NCBI GenBank assembly: GCA_020444265.1
Contig: JAHLLH010000009.1
Coordinates: forward strand, 72,427-136,426
Length of the DNA: 64,000 nt
Source: a bacterium
Lineage (GTDB): Bacteria > Electryoneota > Electryoneia > Electryoneales > Electryoneaceae
Reading direction: 5' to 3'
How positions within the stretch are numbered: the first letter of the stretch is position 1; each line of letters starts with the position of its first letter. Position numbers and translations under genes: made by a program. The notes under the pieces are model-generated. The model made no database searches. It was not told the origin of the DNA and worked only from the letters and a program-made list of their open reading frames with translations. This document shows, one piece after another, positions 16,977 through 26,189 of the stretch.

Positions 16977-17897
16977 TCAAGGCGCATACTGAGTCAGGCC
17001 AGTTGTGTCCCCGCAGGCGTCCCAGACTTGCGAAATGATCCTGTTATACTGTTCCGGCGCAAGCGGAGGGGGACCTTGAGAAGAGGGAGACTCTTTTTGG
17101 GAGAACATGTCCAAATCAAGATAGTAACTGTCTAGTTGATGCTTGTAGGATTTCAGCAGTCGATCAGCATAAAAAAGCAAAGAGTCGCATTTTTGGTTTT
17201 CCATGCTCTCGAAGTACAGGGATTGAAGAATAGCTCTGTTGTTCGGAAAGTGAACCAATAGCTTTCTGCACAGTACTCTGTCACGTTCTAACAGACGGTT
17301 GTCTTTGGCCCACATTAATGAATCTATTGGCGTGGAACGTACGCCTCGGGCAACGAAAGGGCCTTCCTTTACGCTATAAACCAACTCTCCGTCTGGAGGC
17401 GCTTCTAACCAAACTTGTAGTCGGAGATGATATGTAGTTGAAGATTCAGGAATGGGCAAGGCATCGAGGGAAAGATTAAAAACATATTCAATCTTTCCGT
17501 TATAGGTTAACGATGGCCCCTCTTCCCAATTGATATACGATTCTTTAAGCTCAATGAAGTACAATGAATCAGTATTTACCTCCTGCAGCTCAACATACAA
17601 GTAATCAATCATCTCATTCCAGGAAGCTATTGTCGACGTATCCTGACTCATGTTGACAAACCACGTCAGGTTTTTCGGTGTGTCGGTATCCGTCCAAATC
17701 ATGAAGTCAATGAAATGACCAAATCGGTTTTCGTATTCGTTATTTACCAAAGGACTGACAGACAACCAACCGTCCGAGTCACGGTTCAATGGACCAATCT
17801 CAATTGATTCTGCGCTCTGCCAAGGAGCCCCTCGGGATATCGAGGTACTTCCTGCAAGAAAGCAAGCGAGTATGATCGAAGTGAAATGATACCTCAT
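16977..17897 (-). CDS. Exported protein, paralog 2 of a three-member family
   Basis: 306 residues. The start was chosen at the ATG after GGGAGAATTAGC. The signal peptide ends near SRGA. The first half is beta-rich with NEYENRFGHFIDFMIW. The second half has PIDSLMWAKD, VLCRKLLVHFPNNRAIL, QKCDSLLFYADRLLKSY and the ending VWDACGDTTGLTQYA. Three cysteines (in VLCRK, QKCDS and DACGD) are shared with paralog 3. The helix pattern around FPNN resembles tetratricopeptide-type repeats. Stop and start are close to paralog 1, consistent with one transcript. No known family recognised. Confidence 0.78.
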   Translation of the reverse strand: MRYHFTSIILACFLAGSTSISRGAPWQSAESIEIGPLNRDSDGWLSVSPLVNNEYENRFGHFIDFMIWTDTDTPKNLTWFVNMSQDTSTIASWNEMIDYLYVELQEVNTDSLYFIELKESYINWEEGPSLTYNGKIEYVFNLSLDALPIPESSTTYHLRLQVWLEAPPDGELVYSVKEGPFVARGVRSTPIDSLMWAKDNRLLERDRVLCRKLLVHFPNNRAILQSLYFESMENQKCDSLLFYADRLLKSYKHQLDSYYLDLDMFSQKESPSSQGPPPLAPEQYNRIISQVWDACGDTTGLTQYAP

Positions 17898-18011
17898 GCT
17901 AATTCTCCCTTCAGTCGTCACAAAGACGAGCGAGGACAAGGGTGTCAATTGCTATTCATGGTGCCAATGACATCTAAAGCAATAAGCGAACTGTCACGTG
18001 AGGCCGCAATC

Positions 18012-18926
18012 CTACCGCGCGTACTGAGTTAGGCCGGTTGTGTCACCGCAGACGTCCCACACTTTTTCCACGATCGATCGATAGACTTCTTCAGATAGAG
18101 GAGACGGACCGGGTCCTTGGTCAATTCCGAATTGCTCCACCAAATCCGGATCCAAATAAATGGTATCGAGTCGTCTGCTCCAGGAATTTAGAATGCGATC
18201 TGCATAGGAGTGCATCGAGTCACACTTTTGAACGGCATAATAATGCATGAACATCGCATGAAGGAGGAGCCGATTATGGGGGAAATGAAGGAGTAACTGA
18301 CGGCATAGGATTGGATCGTTGCTGTAAGAATCTGCCTCTTGTGCCCACATGAATGTGTCAACAGCCGTCGTTCGAGTTAGATGTACAAGGATTAGTGAAT
18401 CTCCTTCGCTTACGAGAGTGCCAGCTGGCGGAGGATCTGTCCAAGCTTGTGGGCGAACATCCCAAATCTCACCCTCACCTGTGATAGGTAGTTGAGCCAA
18501 TCGTACGTTGAACACATACCCGGCAGTTGAATCCGCAATCCAATCTGGACCACGCACCCAATTAATCAGGGAATCAGTAACAGCAACATGGATAATCTCA
18601 CCACTTTTATGAGATGTACATTTGAACCAAAGATTAGAAGTAATTTCTTTCCATTCAAGCAATTTTGATGATGACTGTTTCATGATTATCGTCCATGAAG
18701 ATAACTTGTCGTCCGATATGTCATCCCATATAGCGATATCTGGATACGTACCAATTCTGTTTTTGTAATGTTGGAGCATGTACGGGTATTTTGGCCAGGT
18801 ATAGGAATCTTTCGGGTGAATTCCGAACTTGACGGTTTCACTATCCGTCCAAGGGGATCCTTGAATCACTGGGCAAAGAGTAATGGAGAGTAAGACAGCA
18901 AGGATTAGGATTCTATTCGTACTCAT
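18012..18926 (-). CDS. Exported protein, paralog 3 of a three-member family
   Basis: 304 residues. The start was chosen at the ATG after AAGGAGTGATGAG, just 4 bases after the metzincin stop. The signal peptide ends near VIQGS. It has the same layout as paralog 2: HYKNRIGTYPDIAIW in the beta-rich half, then AVDTFMWAQE, ILCRQLLLHFPHNRLLL, QKCDSMHSYADRILNSW and the near-identical ending VWDVCGDTTGLTQYA. The identical C-terminal phrase in two adjacent genes shows recent tandem duplication or strong constraint. Function unknown; co-expression with a secreted protease suggests a partner, substrate or inhibitor, which is inference. Confidence 0.78.
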   Translation of the reverse strand: MSTNRILILAVLLSITLCPVIQGSPWTDSETVKFGIHPKDSYTWPKYPYMLQHYKNRIGTYPDIAIWDDISDDKLSSWTIIMKQSSSKLLEWKEITSNLWFKCTSHKSGEIIHVAVTDSLINWVRGPDWIADSTAGYVFNVRLAQLPITGEGEIWDVRPQAWTDPPPAGTLVSEGDSLILVHLTRTTAVDTFMWAQEADSYSNDPILCRQLLLHFPHNRLLLHAMFMHYYAVQKCDSMHSYADRILNSWSRRLDTIYLDPDLVEQFGIDQGPGPSPLSEEVYRSIVEKVWDVCGDTTGLTQYAR

Positions 18927-18930
18927 CTCA

Positions 18931-21183
18931 TCACTCCTTGTTTTTGTAGGAACGCTTATCAAGCAGTAAGTGTTCAAAATCACGTTTCATGAATTTATCC
19001 TGAGGATTTGGATAGTTGAGACTACCATCCATAATAGAATAGTTAATACTTTCATCATAGTGACTCATCCCACTAAAATGGCCTAATTCATGCCCTAAGG
19101 CACTGGAGATAAGCAAAGGTAGTTTGATCTGTCCTTCAGAAGGATTATTCATATGTTTTTCAACGAATTCTTGGATATTTTGAAAATATATATGAGAAAA
19201 AATGATATTATCAGGAGAACGAGGTACTGCAAATCCCGTTAAACCTGATTCTTCTTTAACATCTAATGATATCCCTAGCCTAGAGAGCAGGGTTGTTAAG
19301 AATGGTGGCTGATAATCGTACGAATAAATCCAATGAATTCTCTTGTTTTTTATCTTATTTGGCATATATATACTGTTGGAATTAATAAAACAACCTATAT
19401 GAATAACATCTCGGATATTGGAGATCCTTTCAAAGTTAAAAATTCTGTAGTAATTGGGCTCGTAATATGGGTATCCCGGTACTGTTTTAATAATATGTGT
19501 AATGAAAGGGTATGTTGTTATATTATTGAAGAATGAGATAGAATAAAATCTCGTATTATACCCATAATTAGTGCCAATATTTTGGATTAGCGGAGATGAT
19601 CCGGTAAGATAATCCATGAGAGGGGCGATGATAATATTTCTTACCTTTGGATGAAGTCTTCTGTGTGTTACAATCGTATCAGTAGCACTTTCTAGTATCC
19701 CGTATATTCCTCTATACTTTTCAAATGTAATGAAACCATCACCCGAATTAATGTAAGCCGGGAGAGTAGTGTCGGGAAAAATATCCTTATGATGAGTTGT
19801 GTAGTCATTGTATGGTTCACATTCCTTTATGGAACCAAAGTAGGCTTCTTCCCAGGCATCCCCAAGCCGGTCACCGAATTGTACTCTCACGCTATCATAT
19901 GGGTATTCTTTGATTGAGTCTGGAACCACCCAGTACCTTTCTTCCTCATCTCTCGGAAGCGTGATGACGACAGATGAATCAGGTAACACAGATGCTGGAA
20001 CGTATTCTGACCAATTCGAGGGTATGGAATCTTTCCAAGGAACCAGGCCTACCGTCAAACGGGCTCCCGCTGCATAATCAAACGATGCAATGGGGAGGTT
20101 GATAACATCATCGTTGCGGAATTTTTTATTTGATCTGATCTGGTAACAGGTATACCCTGCTGTTGAATCATGGATAAACTCGTAATGGAAGGTCGTGTCG
20201 CCTGGAGCGATATTTAGACGAATATCGGCCGAAGACTCGAGTGCCGGATTCCTGAATGAGGTTTTTTCGTTCCATGTCGGGATGCTATCTGGGGGAACTA
20301 AAGGGACTCTTACCTGTTCAAAATCGTTCGTCCAGCGTCCGGGATAATCCGTAATGTGCCATAGCGTTGCCCGAAATCGGTGATACTCGAATGGGTCATC
20401 ATCATGCACGACAAACTTTAGAGTGATTTTTGCGCTATCTGGCAGAGGTGAGTTCGTTTGAGGCGCGGCGGGGAGCCACTTTTCCCATTCCTTCATGCTG
20501 GTTTCATCGAAGCTCAAACTGACACTATCGCTAGGGGTATAGTCCGGTTTAGGGATGTTAATGTAGATTGTCTCTTTACTAATTGCTGAGTTGTAGAGTT
20601 CGTCTGCCGTAGGGTTACTCACTCCAGAAATATCTGCCACATGAACAATTTCTGTAATACCAGTCGGGAATGGTGCTGCCATAAAGTAAATTGTGACATT
20701 ATAGGTGCCTGTTTCGGAAAAAATTTGACCTTCATCCCAAGGCGGTGAGGGTAGTGCAGGTACTGGCTCCTCATACTCGAGACCTATTGTAGTTAGCTGG
20801 ACGTACGGGGATGTTTGAAGAGCGTATAAAGAATTATAGTATTGATAGTTTGTATCTCCTTCGTGTTTCACTAAAAACGCAGTCCGATAACCAACAATAT
20901 GACTGAGTGGATTGTCTGAGTAATATGGCAATCCGGGAGTGAATCCAATTGTATCATTGATGGTAATTGTTTCAGAATATGTCAGTTTAATTACTCTCTC
21001 ATTCTTCGCCATCGGGTCCGAAAGATTATAGCATTTCTTGGCTTCGGCTGGAAGATCAGAAAAGGTGTATGCAGTCAGAGTATGTGTGTAACCGTCGGGA
21101 TGTACACCATAATATGCCAAGGAAATACCGGGAAGGACAAAAGCACAAAACACTATTAGGATAATAGAAAGTGTAAATTTCAT
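18931..21183 (-). CDS. Predicted secreted metzincin-type metalloprotease
   Basis: 750 residues from the ATG preceded by AGGAGA. The signal peptide is residues 1 to about 23. The zinc motif HELGHFSGMSH (698-708) fits HExxHxxGxxH exactly and is followed ten residues later by SIMDG with the Met-turn (Met718). This pairing defines metzincins. The roughly 670 residues before it are beta-rich, with repeated Pro/Asp-Ser strands and segments such as GTYNVTIYFMAAP that suggest stacked Ig-like domains. The C-terminal catalytic part is AT-rich, rich in Asn/Ile/Tyr, and differs in base use from neighbouring genes. No sorting tail is seen; the chain ends 42 residues after the zinc motif. It heads an operon with three paralogous exported proteins. 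The family assignment within metzincins is open. Confidence 0.75.
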   Translation of the reverse strand: MKFTLSIILIVFCAFVLPGISLAYYGVHPDGYTHTLTAYTFSDLPAEAKKCYNLSDPMAKNERVIKLTYSETITINDTIGFTPGLPYYSDNPLSHIVGYRTAFLVKHEGDTNYQYYNSLYALQTSPYVQLTTIGLEYEEPVPALPSPPWDEGQIFSETGTYNVTIYFMAAPFPTGITEIVHVADISGVSNPTADELYNSAISKETIYINIPKPDYTPSDSVSLSFDETSMKEWEKWLPAAPQTNSPLPDSAKITLKFVVHDDDPFEYHRFRATLWHITDYPGRWTNDFEQVRVPLVPPDSIPTWNEKTSFRNPALESSADIRLNIAPGDTTFHYEFIHDSTAGYTCYQIRSNKKFRNDDVINLPIASFDYAAGARLTVGLVPWKDSIPSNWSEYVPASVLPDSSVVITLPRDEEERYWVVPDSIKEYPYDSVRVQFGDRLGDAWEEAYFGSIKECEPYNDYTTHHKDIFPDTTLPAYINSGDGFITFEKYRGIYGILESATDTIVTHRRLHPKVRNIIIAPLMDYLTGSSPLIQNIGTNYGYNTRFYSISFFNNITTYPFITHIIKTVPGYPYYEPNYYRIFNFERISNIRDVIHIGCFINSNSIYMPNKIKNKRIHWIYSYDYQPPFLTTLLSRLGISLDVKEESGLTGFAVPRSPDNIIFSHIYFQNIQEFVEKHMNNPSEGQIKLPLLISSALGHELGHFSGMSHYDESINYSIMDGSLNYPNPQDKFMKRDFEHLLLDKRSYKNKE

Positions 21184-21331
21184 GATTCTCCTCATTTGTA
21201 AAGCAGGCATGATAGGTTACTAGAGATTTAGTCTTGTTAAATTATTATAGCAAGAGGAGGTGATGGTTTGCATGCTTTCTCATGCTCCAAGAGGTGGTGA
21301 GTTCGAAAAGGTTTCAGATGACAAAACTGCT

Positions 21332-21934
21332 TTACGCCTTCTTCCACTCATCCAGGTCGTTCTTGATGGCGAGCAGGGCGTTCTCGATGTCGTTGTCGTC
21401 GGGGGTGGGGCAGAGTTTGAGCAAGGCGTAACGGACCAGTTTGCTGGCGTTGCGGTTCTCGATGCCCTCCTCGTCCAAGCGGTTCGAGAGGTGGTCAATA
21501 ATCTGGTTGACCTCCATCGAGAGGCCGAAAATGCGATGGCCATCCTCGGTGTCCTCCGGTTCTGCGGTCTCGCTCGAACCAGAGAAGAGGGTCTTGATTT
21601 TTTCAAGCAGGACATGGTTTTCGACCGGCTTGATAATAAAGTCATTGACGCCGATGGCCATCGCTTGGATCACCGAGTCACGTGCCCCTTCGGAGGTGCA
21701 CATGATAATCTTCATGTCGGCCTTGTCCGGCATCTTACGGATTTCCTGGACGGCGGTAATGCCATCCATCACCGGCATGTTCCAGTCCATGATCACCAGG
21801 TCTACCCCGGCCAACTGTTGCAGCGCTTCGAGGCCGTTGGTCGCCTCCACGACATCCATATACCCGGCGCTCTGCAATTGACGACTCAGCGCTCGACGCA
21901 TGGTCAGTGAATCATCGACAACGAGGATTTTCAT
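21332..21934 (-). CDS. CheY-like response regulator with helical C-terminal extension
   Basis: 200 residues. The receiver domain is 1 to about 118, with acidic pocket Asp7/Asp8, phosphoacceptor Asp50 in LVIMDWNMP, Thr in IIMCTSEG and Lys in FIIKPV. After an acidic linker (SSETAEPEDTEDG) there is a helical domain of about 75 residues with no HTH or catalytic motif. A similar layout occurs in chemotaxis-type single-receiver proteins with an added helical output. No histidine kinase or chemotaxis gene is next to it, so it is an orphan regulator. It stands alone between the metzincin operon and the BNR-repeat protein. Confidence 0.88.
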   Translation of the reverse strand: MKILVVDDSLTMRRALSRQLQSAGYMDVVEATNGLEALQQLAGVDLVIMDWNMPVMDGITAVQEIRKMPDKADMKIIMCTSEGARDSVIQAMAIGVNDFIIKPVENHVLLEKIKTLFSGSSETAEPEDTEDGHRIFGLSMEVNQIIDHLSNRLDEEGIENRNASKLVRYALLKLCPTPDDNDIENALLAIKNDLDEWKKA

Positions 21935-22173
21935 GCTACACCGATGGAGAGAAGTTGTCCCACCCCGAAGGTCACTGCATCACAGCGTCTCACAACGGGC
22001 TAACAGACAAAGGTAGGTTCGGCACGCAGGATTCTCAACTACTGCAATGGTAAATTGTTATACCAGAAAATTATACTGGCCAGCAGCAGTGATTTGGTGA
22101 CCAATCAAAGGTGTTTCTGGCGGAAACTATGAGTGTATCGTGTGACCAGAACGAAAAAATATCGCTAGCGTTC

Positions 22174-24504
22174 CTATTTCAAAACAGTAATACGTTTGCT
22201 GATAGATGGTTCTCCTCCTGGAATGTTCATACGTGCGACATACGTACCGGATGGAACGTTGCTGGTATCCCAGACAAAGGTGTGGTCACCGGCAGCGAGA
22301 TATTCTGCTTCATGTGCGTAAACCTTCTGTCCCAATACGTTGTAAATATTAAATCCAGTCCTACCGCTTTCTTTTAAATGGACGGAAAGCTTTACAGCCG
22401 CGTTTGCGGGGTTCGGGTAGGCTCGCATGAAGCTCAGCTCGATCGGCTGTAGGGGCAACGGGTCATCAACACTAGTGAACTGGGTCAGATCTGTCCAGTA
22501 TACCCCCATTCCAGTATCGATCCACAACCTATCCTGGAATTGATCTACATAGACATGTCGCACAGCGACGCCCTGTTCCTCGAGTGGGAGCTCGAGTGAA
22601 ACAGGTTGCCAAGTTCTGGCAGTGTCAAAAGAGACGGATACGGTGTAGTCATGATCATTACTGACAAACAGCATCATCTCCTCATCCCTATGGTAGTGTG
22701 ACAGGTTGGCAAAACCTGAAAAATCAGGAGTTGATCGGATCTGCCACATCTCATTTTCGTAGACAAAGAGACGATGTGGATTGTAGGAGAGGAAAAAGAC
22801 CAAGTCGCTATCGGCCACTACTGTACCCTGCTGGATCGGCCCGCCGTGTGGCAACGACAGGTCTTCCCAAGTTCCAGTAGCGAATGTGTAGGCGTAGAGT
22901 GTCGAATTCCCAACAACGATCGCGGAGGTATCTGTCTGTTCAATTGCACAGTTTTCGTTCAATTGAAGGGTACCGGGGGCTGTTTCCCAAGTCCGGCCTG
23001 CGTCTTCTGAGTAAGCGATTGAGGCTGGTTGTGAATCGGGAGTAGAAAAGCGAGCCAGCCGAACTCCACCTGGGAGTTCATGAAAATAGAAAGCTTGGAT
23101 ATCACTCAGGCTGGTAACAATCATCCAGTCTTCGGAACCTGCGTTGTTCTGGTAAATTCGTGGAGAGTAAGGAGGGTACTGCTCGCCGGAATAAAGCGAC
23201 CACCGATTCACATAGCTGAAAAGAGTATCACCTACAAGGAAAGCTCTCCAGTGGAGCGCTACCGAATCCGGGTGCTGTGGATAGGATAATTCGGAATAGA
23301 CAGCATCGCCATCCCGATCGACCCACAGGCGACCGTTTCCATTGACAATGGCAACACTTCCGGTTGATTCAAAACTCATTTGATATATCTGCGCAGAAAC
23401 AGGAAGCGAAACCGTTTCCCAAGAATCGCCTCCATCCGCTGAGACAAAGCTTCCCCAGTCATATGTACCAAGATAAATATTTCCAGATTCGCCCATCTGA
23501 GAGATGGAATAGATCATAATGCGTTGGTCCGGGAGTCCATTCCCCGTGATCAAGGTCCATGTGAGTCCATAGTCATCTGACCGATAGAGCCCGACTGGGT
23601 TATCTGGGGTTGCAGCCAGGATTCGTCCCGGATGCCCGGCAACTTCGACGAGGTTACGCATGAGGTAGTTGTCAGGAAATTCCTCTCCGAAGCGACCCAG
23701 TGCGACACCATCGGAATCGACTAGTACGAGGGTTTGCTGAATCCAGTCATCTCGTACTGCGCTATCCAAGTTTCGATAGGAGGCAAGAAAATTGCCATTG
23801 GACATTCGTAGCGCAGCTTCAACGATTCCATCACTTGAACCGAAATCACGATTGAAGCGTATTACAGGATTCGCATTGTTCCATGTTTGACCGCCATCAT
23901 TGCTACACACCAACCCACCCCACTCGTAGGGAACGGGTGCAGTGTAGTCTCCATAGAAGCCATAGTAATAGATATTGCTTGAATCAAGTGGATCTTCAAA
24001 GCCACCCATTTTTTGCCACAGTAAAGTGTCGATGACAGATTCCGTCCAGGTACGGCCCGTATCATCGGATGTGGAGAAGTAGTGACGTGAAATATTATAC
24101 AACCGGTTGGGGTGATATCGGGATTGGAAAAGGATGTCTGTGCTATAAGATTCCAAGGGATTGGACAGATCCCATGAATTTCCTCCATTGTAGGAAATCC
24201 AGTGAACTGCCTCGTGATTATGAGTCTGGACATAAATCAGATCTGGAGAGCCAAAAAGAAAGGTGGCCTCTGTTCCGGATTGTTTGCACTGGATCGGCAT
24301 CTCCGCACCCAGAGGCTGCCACTGCCCTGTGGTATTCTGTCGCCAGAGTCCCGCAAAATGGTTGAAGAACAGGAGTCTGTTGTCATGTGCATTCTCACTC
24401 AGACCGGGCGCTATCGGGGAACCAAGTCCGGGGGATGTCCATGCACGCGACGTATATGACATGCTGACGATGAGTAAGCTGATCCATAGAAATCTAAATC
24501 GCAT
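22174..24504 (-). CDS. Secreted BNR/sialidase-type beta-propeller protein with C-terminal sorting domain
   Basis: 776 residues with a signal peptide (about 1-23). Repeated Asp-box-like phrases occur through the chain: YNGGNSWDLS, DDTGRTWTES, NDGGQTWNNA, DDYGLTWTLI, ADGGDSWETV, EDAGRTWETA and SFDTARTWQP. These Ser/Asp-x-Asp-x-Gly-x-x-Trp turns mark a BNR-type propeller. There is no sialidase catalytic FRIP or Arg-triad that I can see. The last 85 residues (MRAYPNPANAAVKLSVHL, then IYNVLGQKVY and VPSGTYVARM) form an Ig-like C-terminal domain of the kind used by type IX-like secretion in FCB bacteria. Probable role: exported or surface adhesion/glycan-related protein; substrate unknown. Confidence 0.85.
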   Translation of the reverse strand: MRFRFLWISLLIVSMSYTSRAWTSPGLGSPIAPGLSENAHDNRLLFFNHFAGLWRQNTTGQWQPLGAEMPIQCKQSGTEATFLFGSPDLIYVQTHNHEAVHWISYNGGNSWDLSNPLESYSTDILFQSRYHPNRLYNISRHYFSTSDDTGRTWTESVIDTLLWQKMGGFEDPLDSSNIYYYGFYGDYTAPVPYEWGGLVCSNDGGQTWNNANPVIRFNRDFGSSDGIVEAALRMSNGNFLASYRNLDSAVRDDWIQQTLVLVDSDGVALGRFGEEFPDNYLMRNLVEVAGHPGRILAATPDNPVGLYRSDDYGLTWTLITGNGLPDQRIMIYSISQMGESGNIYLGTYDWGSFVSADGGDSWETVSLPVSAQIYQMSFESTGSVAIVNGNGRLWVDRDGDAVYSELSYPQHPDSVALHWRAFLVGDTLFSYVNRWSLYSGEQYPPYSPRIYQNNAGSEDWMIVTSLSDIQAFYFHELPGGVRLARFSTPDSQPASIAYSEDAGRTWETAPGTLQLNENCAIEQTDTSAIVVGNSTLYAYTFATGTWEDLSLPHGGPIQQGTVVADSDLVFFLSYNPHRLFVYENEMWQIRSTPDFSGFANLSHYHRDEEMMLFVSNDHDYTVSVSFDTARTWQPVSLELPLEEQGVAVRHVYVDQFQDRLWIDTGMGVYWTDLTQFTSVDDPLPLQPIELSFMRAYPNPANAAVKLSVHLKESGRTGFNIYNVLGQKVYAHEAEYLAAGDHTFVWDTSNVPSGTYVARMNIPGGEPSISKRITVLK

Positions 24505-24555
24505 CGATTGTACCTATTCAATTAGATGTTCTAACTGATCCTCCAGTATTAATAT

Positions 24556-24590
24556 ACCTTGGCCCGCAACACAATGCTGCAGGCCAAGGT
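24556..24590 (-). terminator. Probable terminator after the small exported protein
   Basis: A 9-bp stem ACCTTGGCC / GGCCAAGGT has a 17-base loop. On the minus strand it is followed by an AT-rich stretch without a pure T-run. It lies 18 bases after the stop of the 24609-25106 gene. Confidence 0.5.
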
Positions 24591-24608
24591 TTGAAGAACC
24601 ACTTTTCG

Positions 24609-25106
24609 CTAGTCGACAGGTACAGTTTCTGGATTGATCCATCCCTGGAAGGTTGATGATGCAATGACCTTGCCAGAAATTGAACTTCCACTTCTCGATT
24701 GCATTTCATATTCTAGATAACCATCCGAACCATGGCCATTCTGAATGGCAACGTCCGATGTCGTGTTACTGCTGCGGATATCAGTGTTTTCATCGATCCG
24801 AGACCGGGCAAAGATATATTCAGTTATCCAGAAATTACACGTAGCATGCTCGTTTATTCCATCAACAGTTATGTCATCAGGATCTTGTGCTGTCAGTGAT
24901 ACCGAGGTCGATGTTTTGTAGACGACTGTTGTTGTGGCGCCATAATTTGGTGTTGGTACATAACCGTAGTTATACCAATCTGTTGTTCTGGTGATTTGTC
25001 CAGAATTCCAACCAGCTGGAGGAATCGGGATTTCTTCTCCAGCGAGGGAACTCATGCTGAATGCGAGGACGACAATTACTGGCAAGATAACTCTGAGACG
25101 TCTCAT
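24609..25106 (-). CDS. Small exported protein of unknown function
   Basis: 165 residues with a signal peptide (RVILPVIVVLAFSMSSLAG, cleavage after about residue 22). The mature part is rich in Thr, Ser, Asn and Tyr and predicted beta-rich, with alternating polar/hydrophobic strands (TTTVVYKTSTSVSLTA, YLEYEMQSRSG). A single Cys at about 91 is not in a lipobox. No family recognised. Base composition is more AT-rich than most of the window. It lies upstream of the BNR protein on the same strand but is separated by a probable terminator. Confidence 0.68.
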   Translation of the reverse strand: MRRLRVILPVIVVLAFSMSSLAGEEIPIPPAGWNSGQITRTTDWYNYGYVPTPNYGATTTVVYKTSTSVSLTAQDPDDITVDGINEHATCNFWITEYIFARSRIDENTDIRSSNTTSDVAIQNGHGSDGYLEYEMQSRSGSSISGKVIASSTFQGWINPETVPVD

Positions 25107-25404
25107 TTCATGCTCCCACTCAATGAAAATTTGTCATCAATTATTGATGACCTCTGACTAGAATATAATACTACTATTCAATCCAAGCAAACATGCCATT
25201 GCTATTAAGATAAATTGAATCTGATAAAGAGACCGAACGTGAAATTTAGGATTTATTATCTACATTTTCAGTGAGGCGGAGATTGACACACTATTATTGT
25301 TCGTGATCAGCTTGAAGCTGTGGTATTCCCGTCGATCCTCGATGGTAGAAAAACAGACTGCCTGGAGTCTTCACTTTGGGTGGAGTGGCACTACTATAAG
25401 TAGG

Positions 25405-26187
25405 CTACAAACTCTTGCTACTCTGCATCACTTCCCAGAACTTCTTCGCCTGGGTGGTGACATCTGCGGAGGAGTCTTCGAGGAGGTCGAGGAGTTTTTT
25501 CTGCTGGTCGGGGCCGATGTTGATGGTGTCGGGGAGGGTGATGGAGGGTTCGCCGGCGAGGATCTGGGTGACAGGGATGTCGACATCGTGGGTACGGGCG
25601 TAGTCGAGGATCGAAAGCATCAGGTCGGGACGGTCGGTAACCATGTGGACGATCTCATCATCCACCCCCGCCGCACGCAGCCATTTTGCCATCAGCATCG
25701 TCGGAGCCTTCGGTTCGATACCGGAGGCATCGCGCACCATCAGCCCACCAATCCAGAACCAGCCTGAAATACGTCCCTTTTCGACGTATCGTCCCACCGG
25801 ATCGGAAAAGGGGGTCAGCGCCAACAGGAAGAAGATGGCGAGGAAGATGACAGCTGCCTTGCCCGCGCCGAAGAGCGAGCCGAACATACGGTCAAAACCG
25901 CCCATCTGTAGCTTCTTCATCACCCCTTTGAGGAAGCGTCCGACGAGCTGAATGATCAGGTTGGCGGCGATAAAGAGGAGGACGGCGGCGAGGATGCCTG
26001 CGATCCAACGGCTGAGCGGGGTTTGCTGAGAAAGGTAGAGGCCGAGAGGTGGTCCTGCGAAACGGGCGACCAGGTAGCCGGCCAGCAGGGCGAGCAGCGA
26101 AAAGAGTTCAACAAAAAAGCCGCGGAAAAATCCACGGACAAAAAAGAATCCTACGACGACGAGCAAGCCCCAGTCCAGCAAGGTCAT
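25405..26187 (-). CDS. CvpA family membrane protein
   Basis: 260 residues. The N-terminal domain (about 1-165) has four transmembrane segments, and the opening LLDWGLLVVVGFFFVRGFFRGFFVELFSL (abbreviated here as DW-LLVV-GxxRGFF-E) is the CvpA signature; it sits at residues 4-32. GGFDRMFGSLFGAGKAAVI is the conserved second-half motif. A soluble C-terminal extension of about 95 residues, ending in a helix (LLDLLEDSSADVTTQAKKFW), follows. CvpA is needed for colicin V production and envelope integrity in E. coli; its molecular activity is unclear. It follows the yqeY gene by two bases. Confidence 0.85.
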   Translation of the reverse strand: MTLLDWGLLVVVGFFFVRGFFRGFFVELFSLLALLAGYLVARFAGPPLGLYLSQQTPLSRWIAGILAAVLLFIAANLIIQLVGRFLKGVMKKLQMGGFDRMFGSLFGAGKAAVIFLAIFFLLALTPFSDPVGRYVEKGRISGWFWIGGLMVRDASGIEPKAPTMLMAKWLRAAGVDDEIVHMVTDRPDLMLSILDYARTHDVDIPVTQILAGEPSITLPDTINIGPDQQKKLLDLLEDSSADVTTQAKKFWEVMQSSKSL

Positions 26188-26189
26188 GG

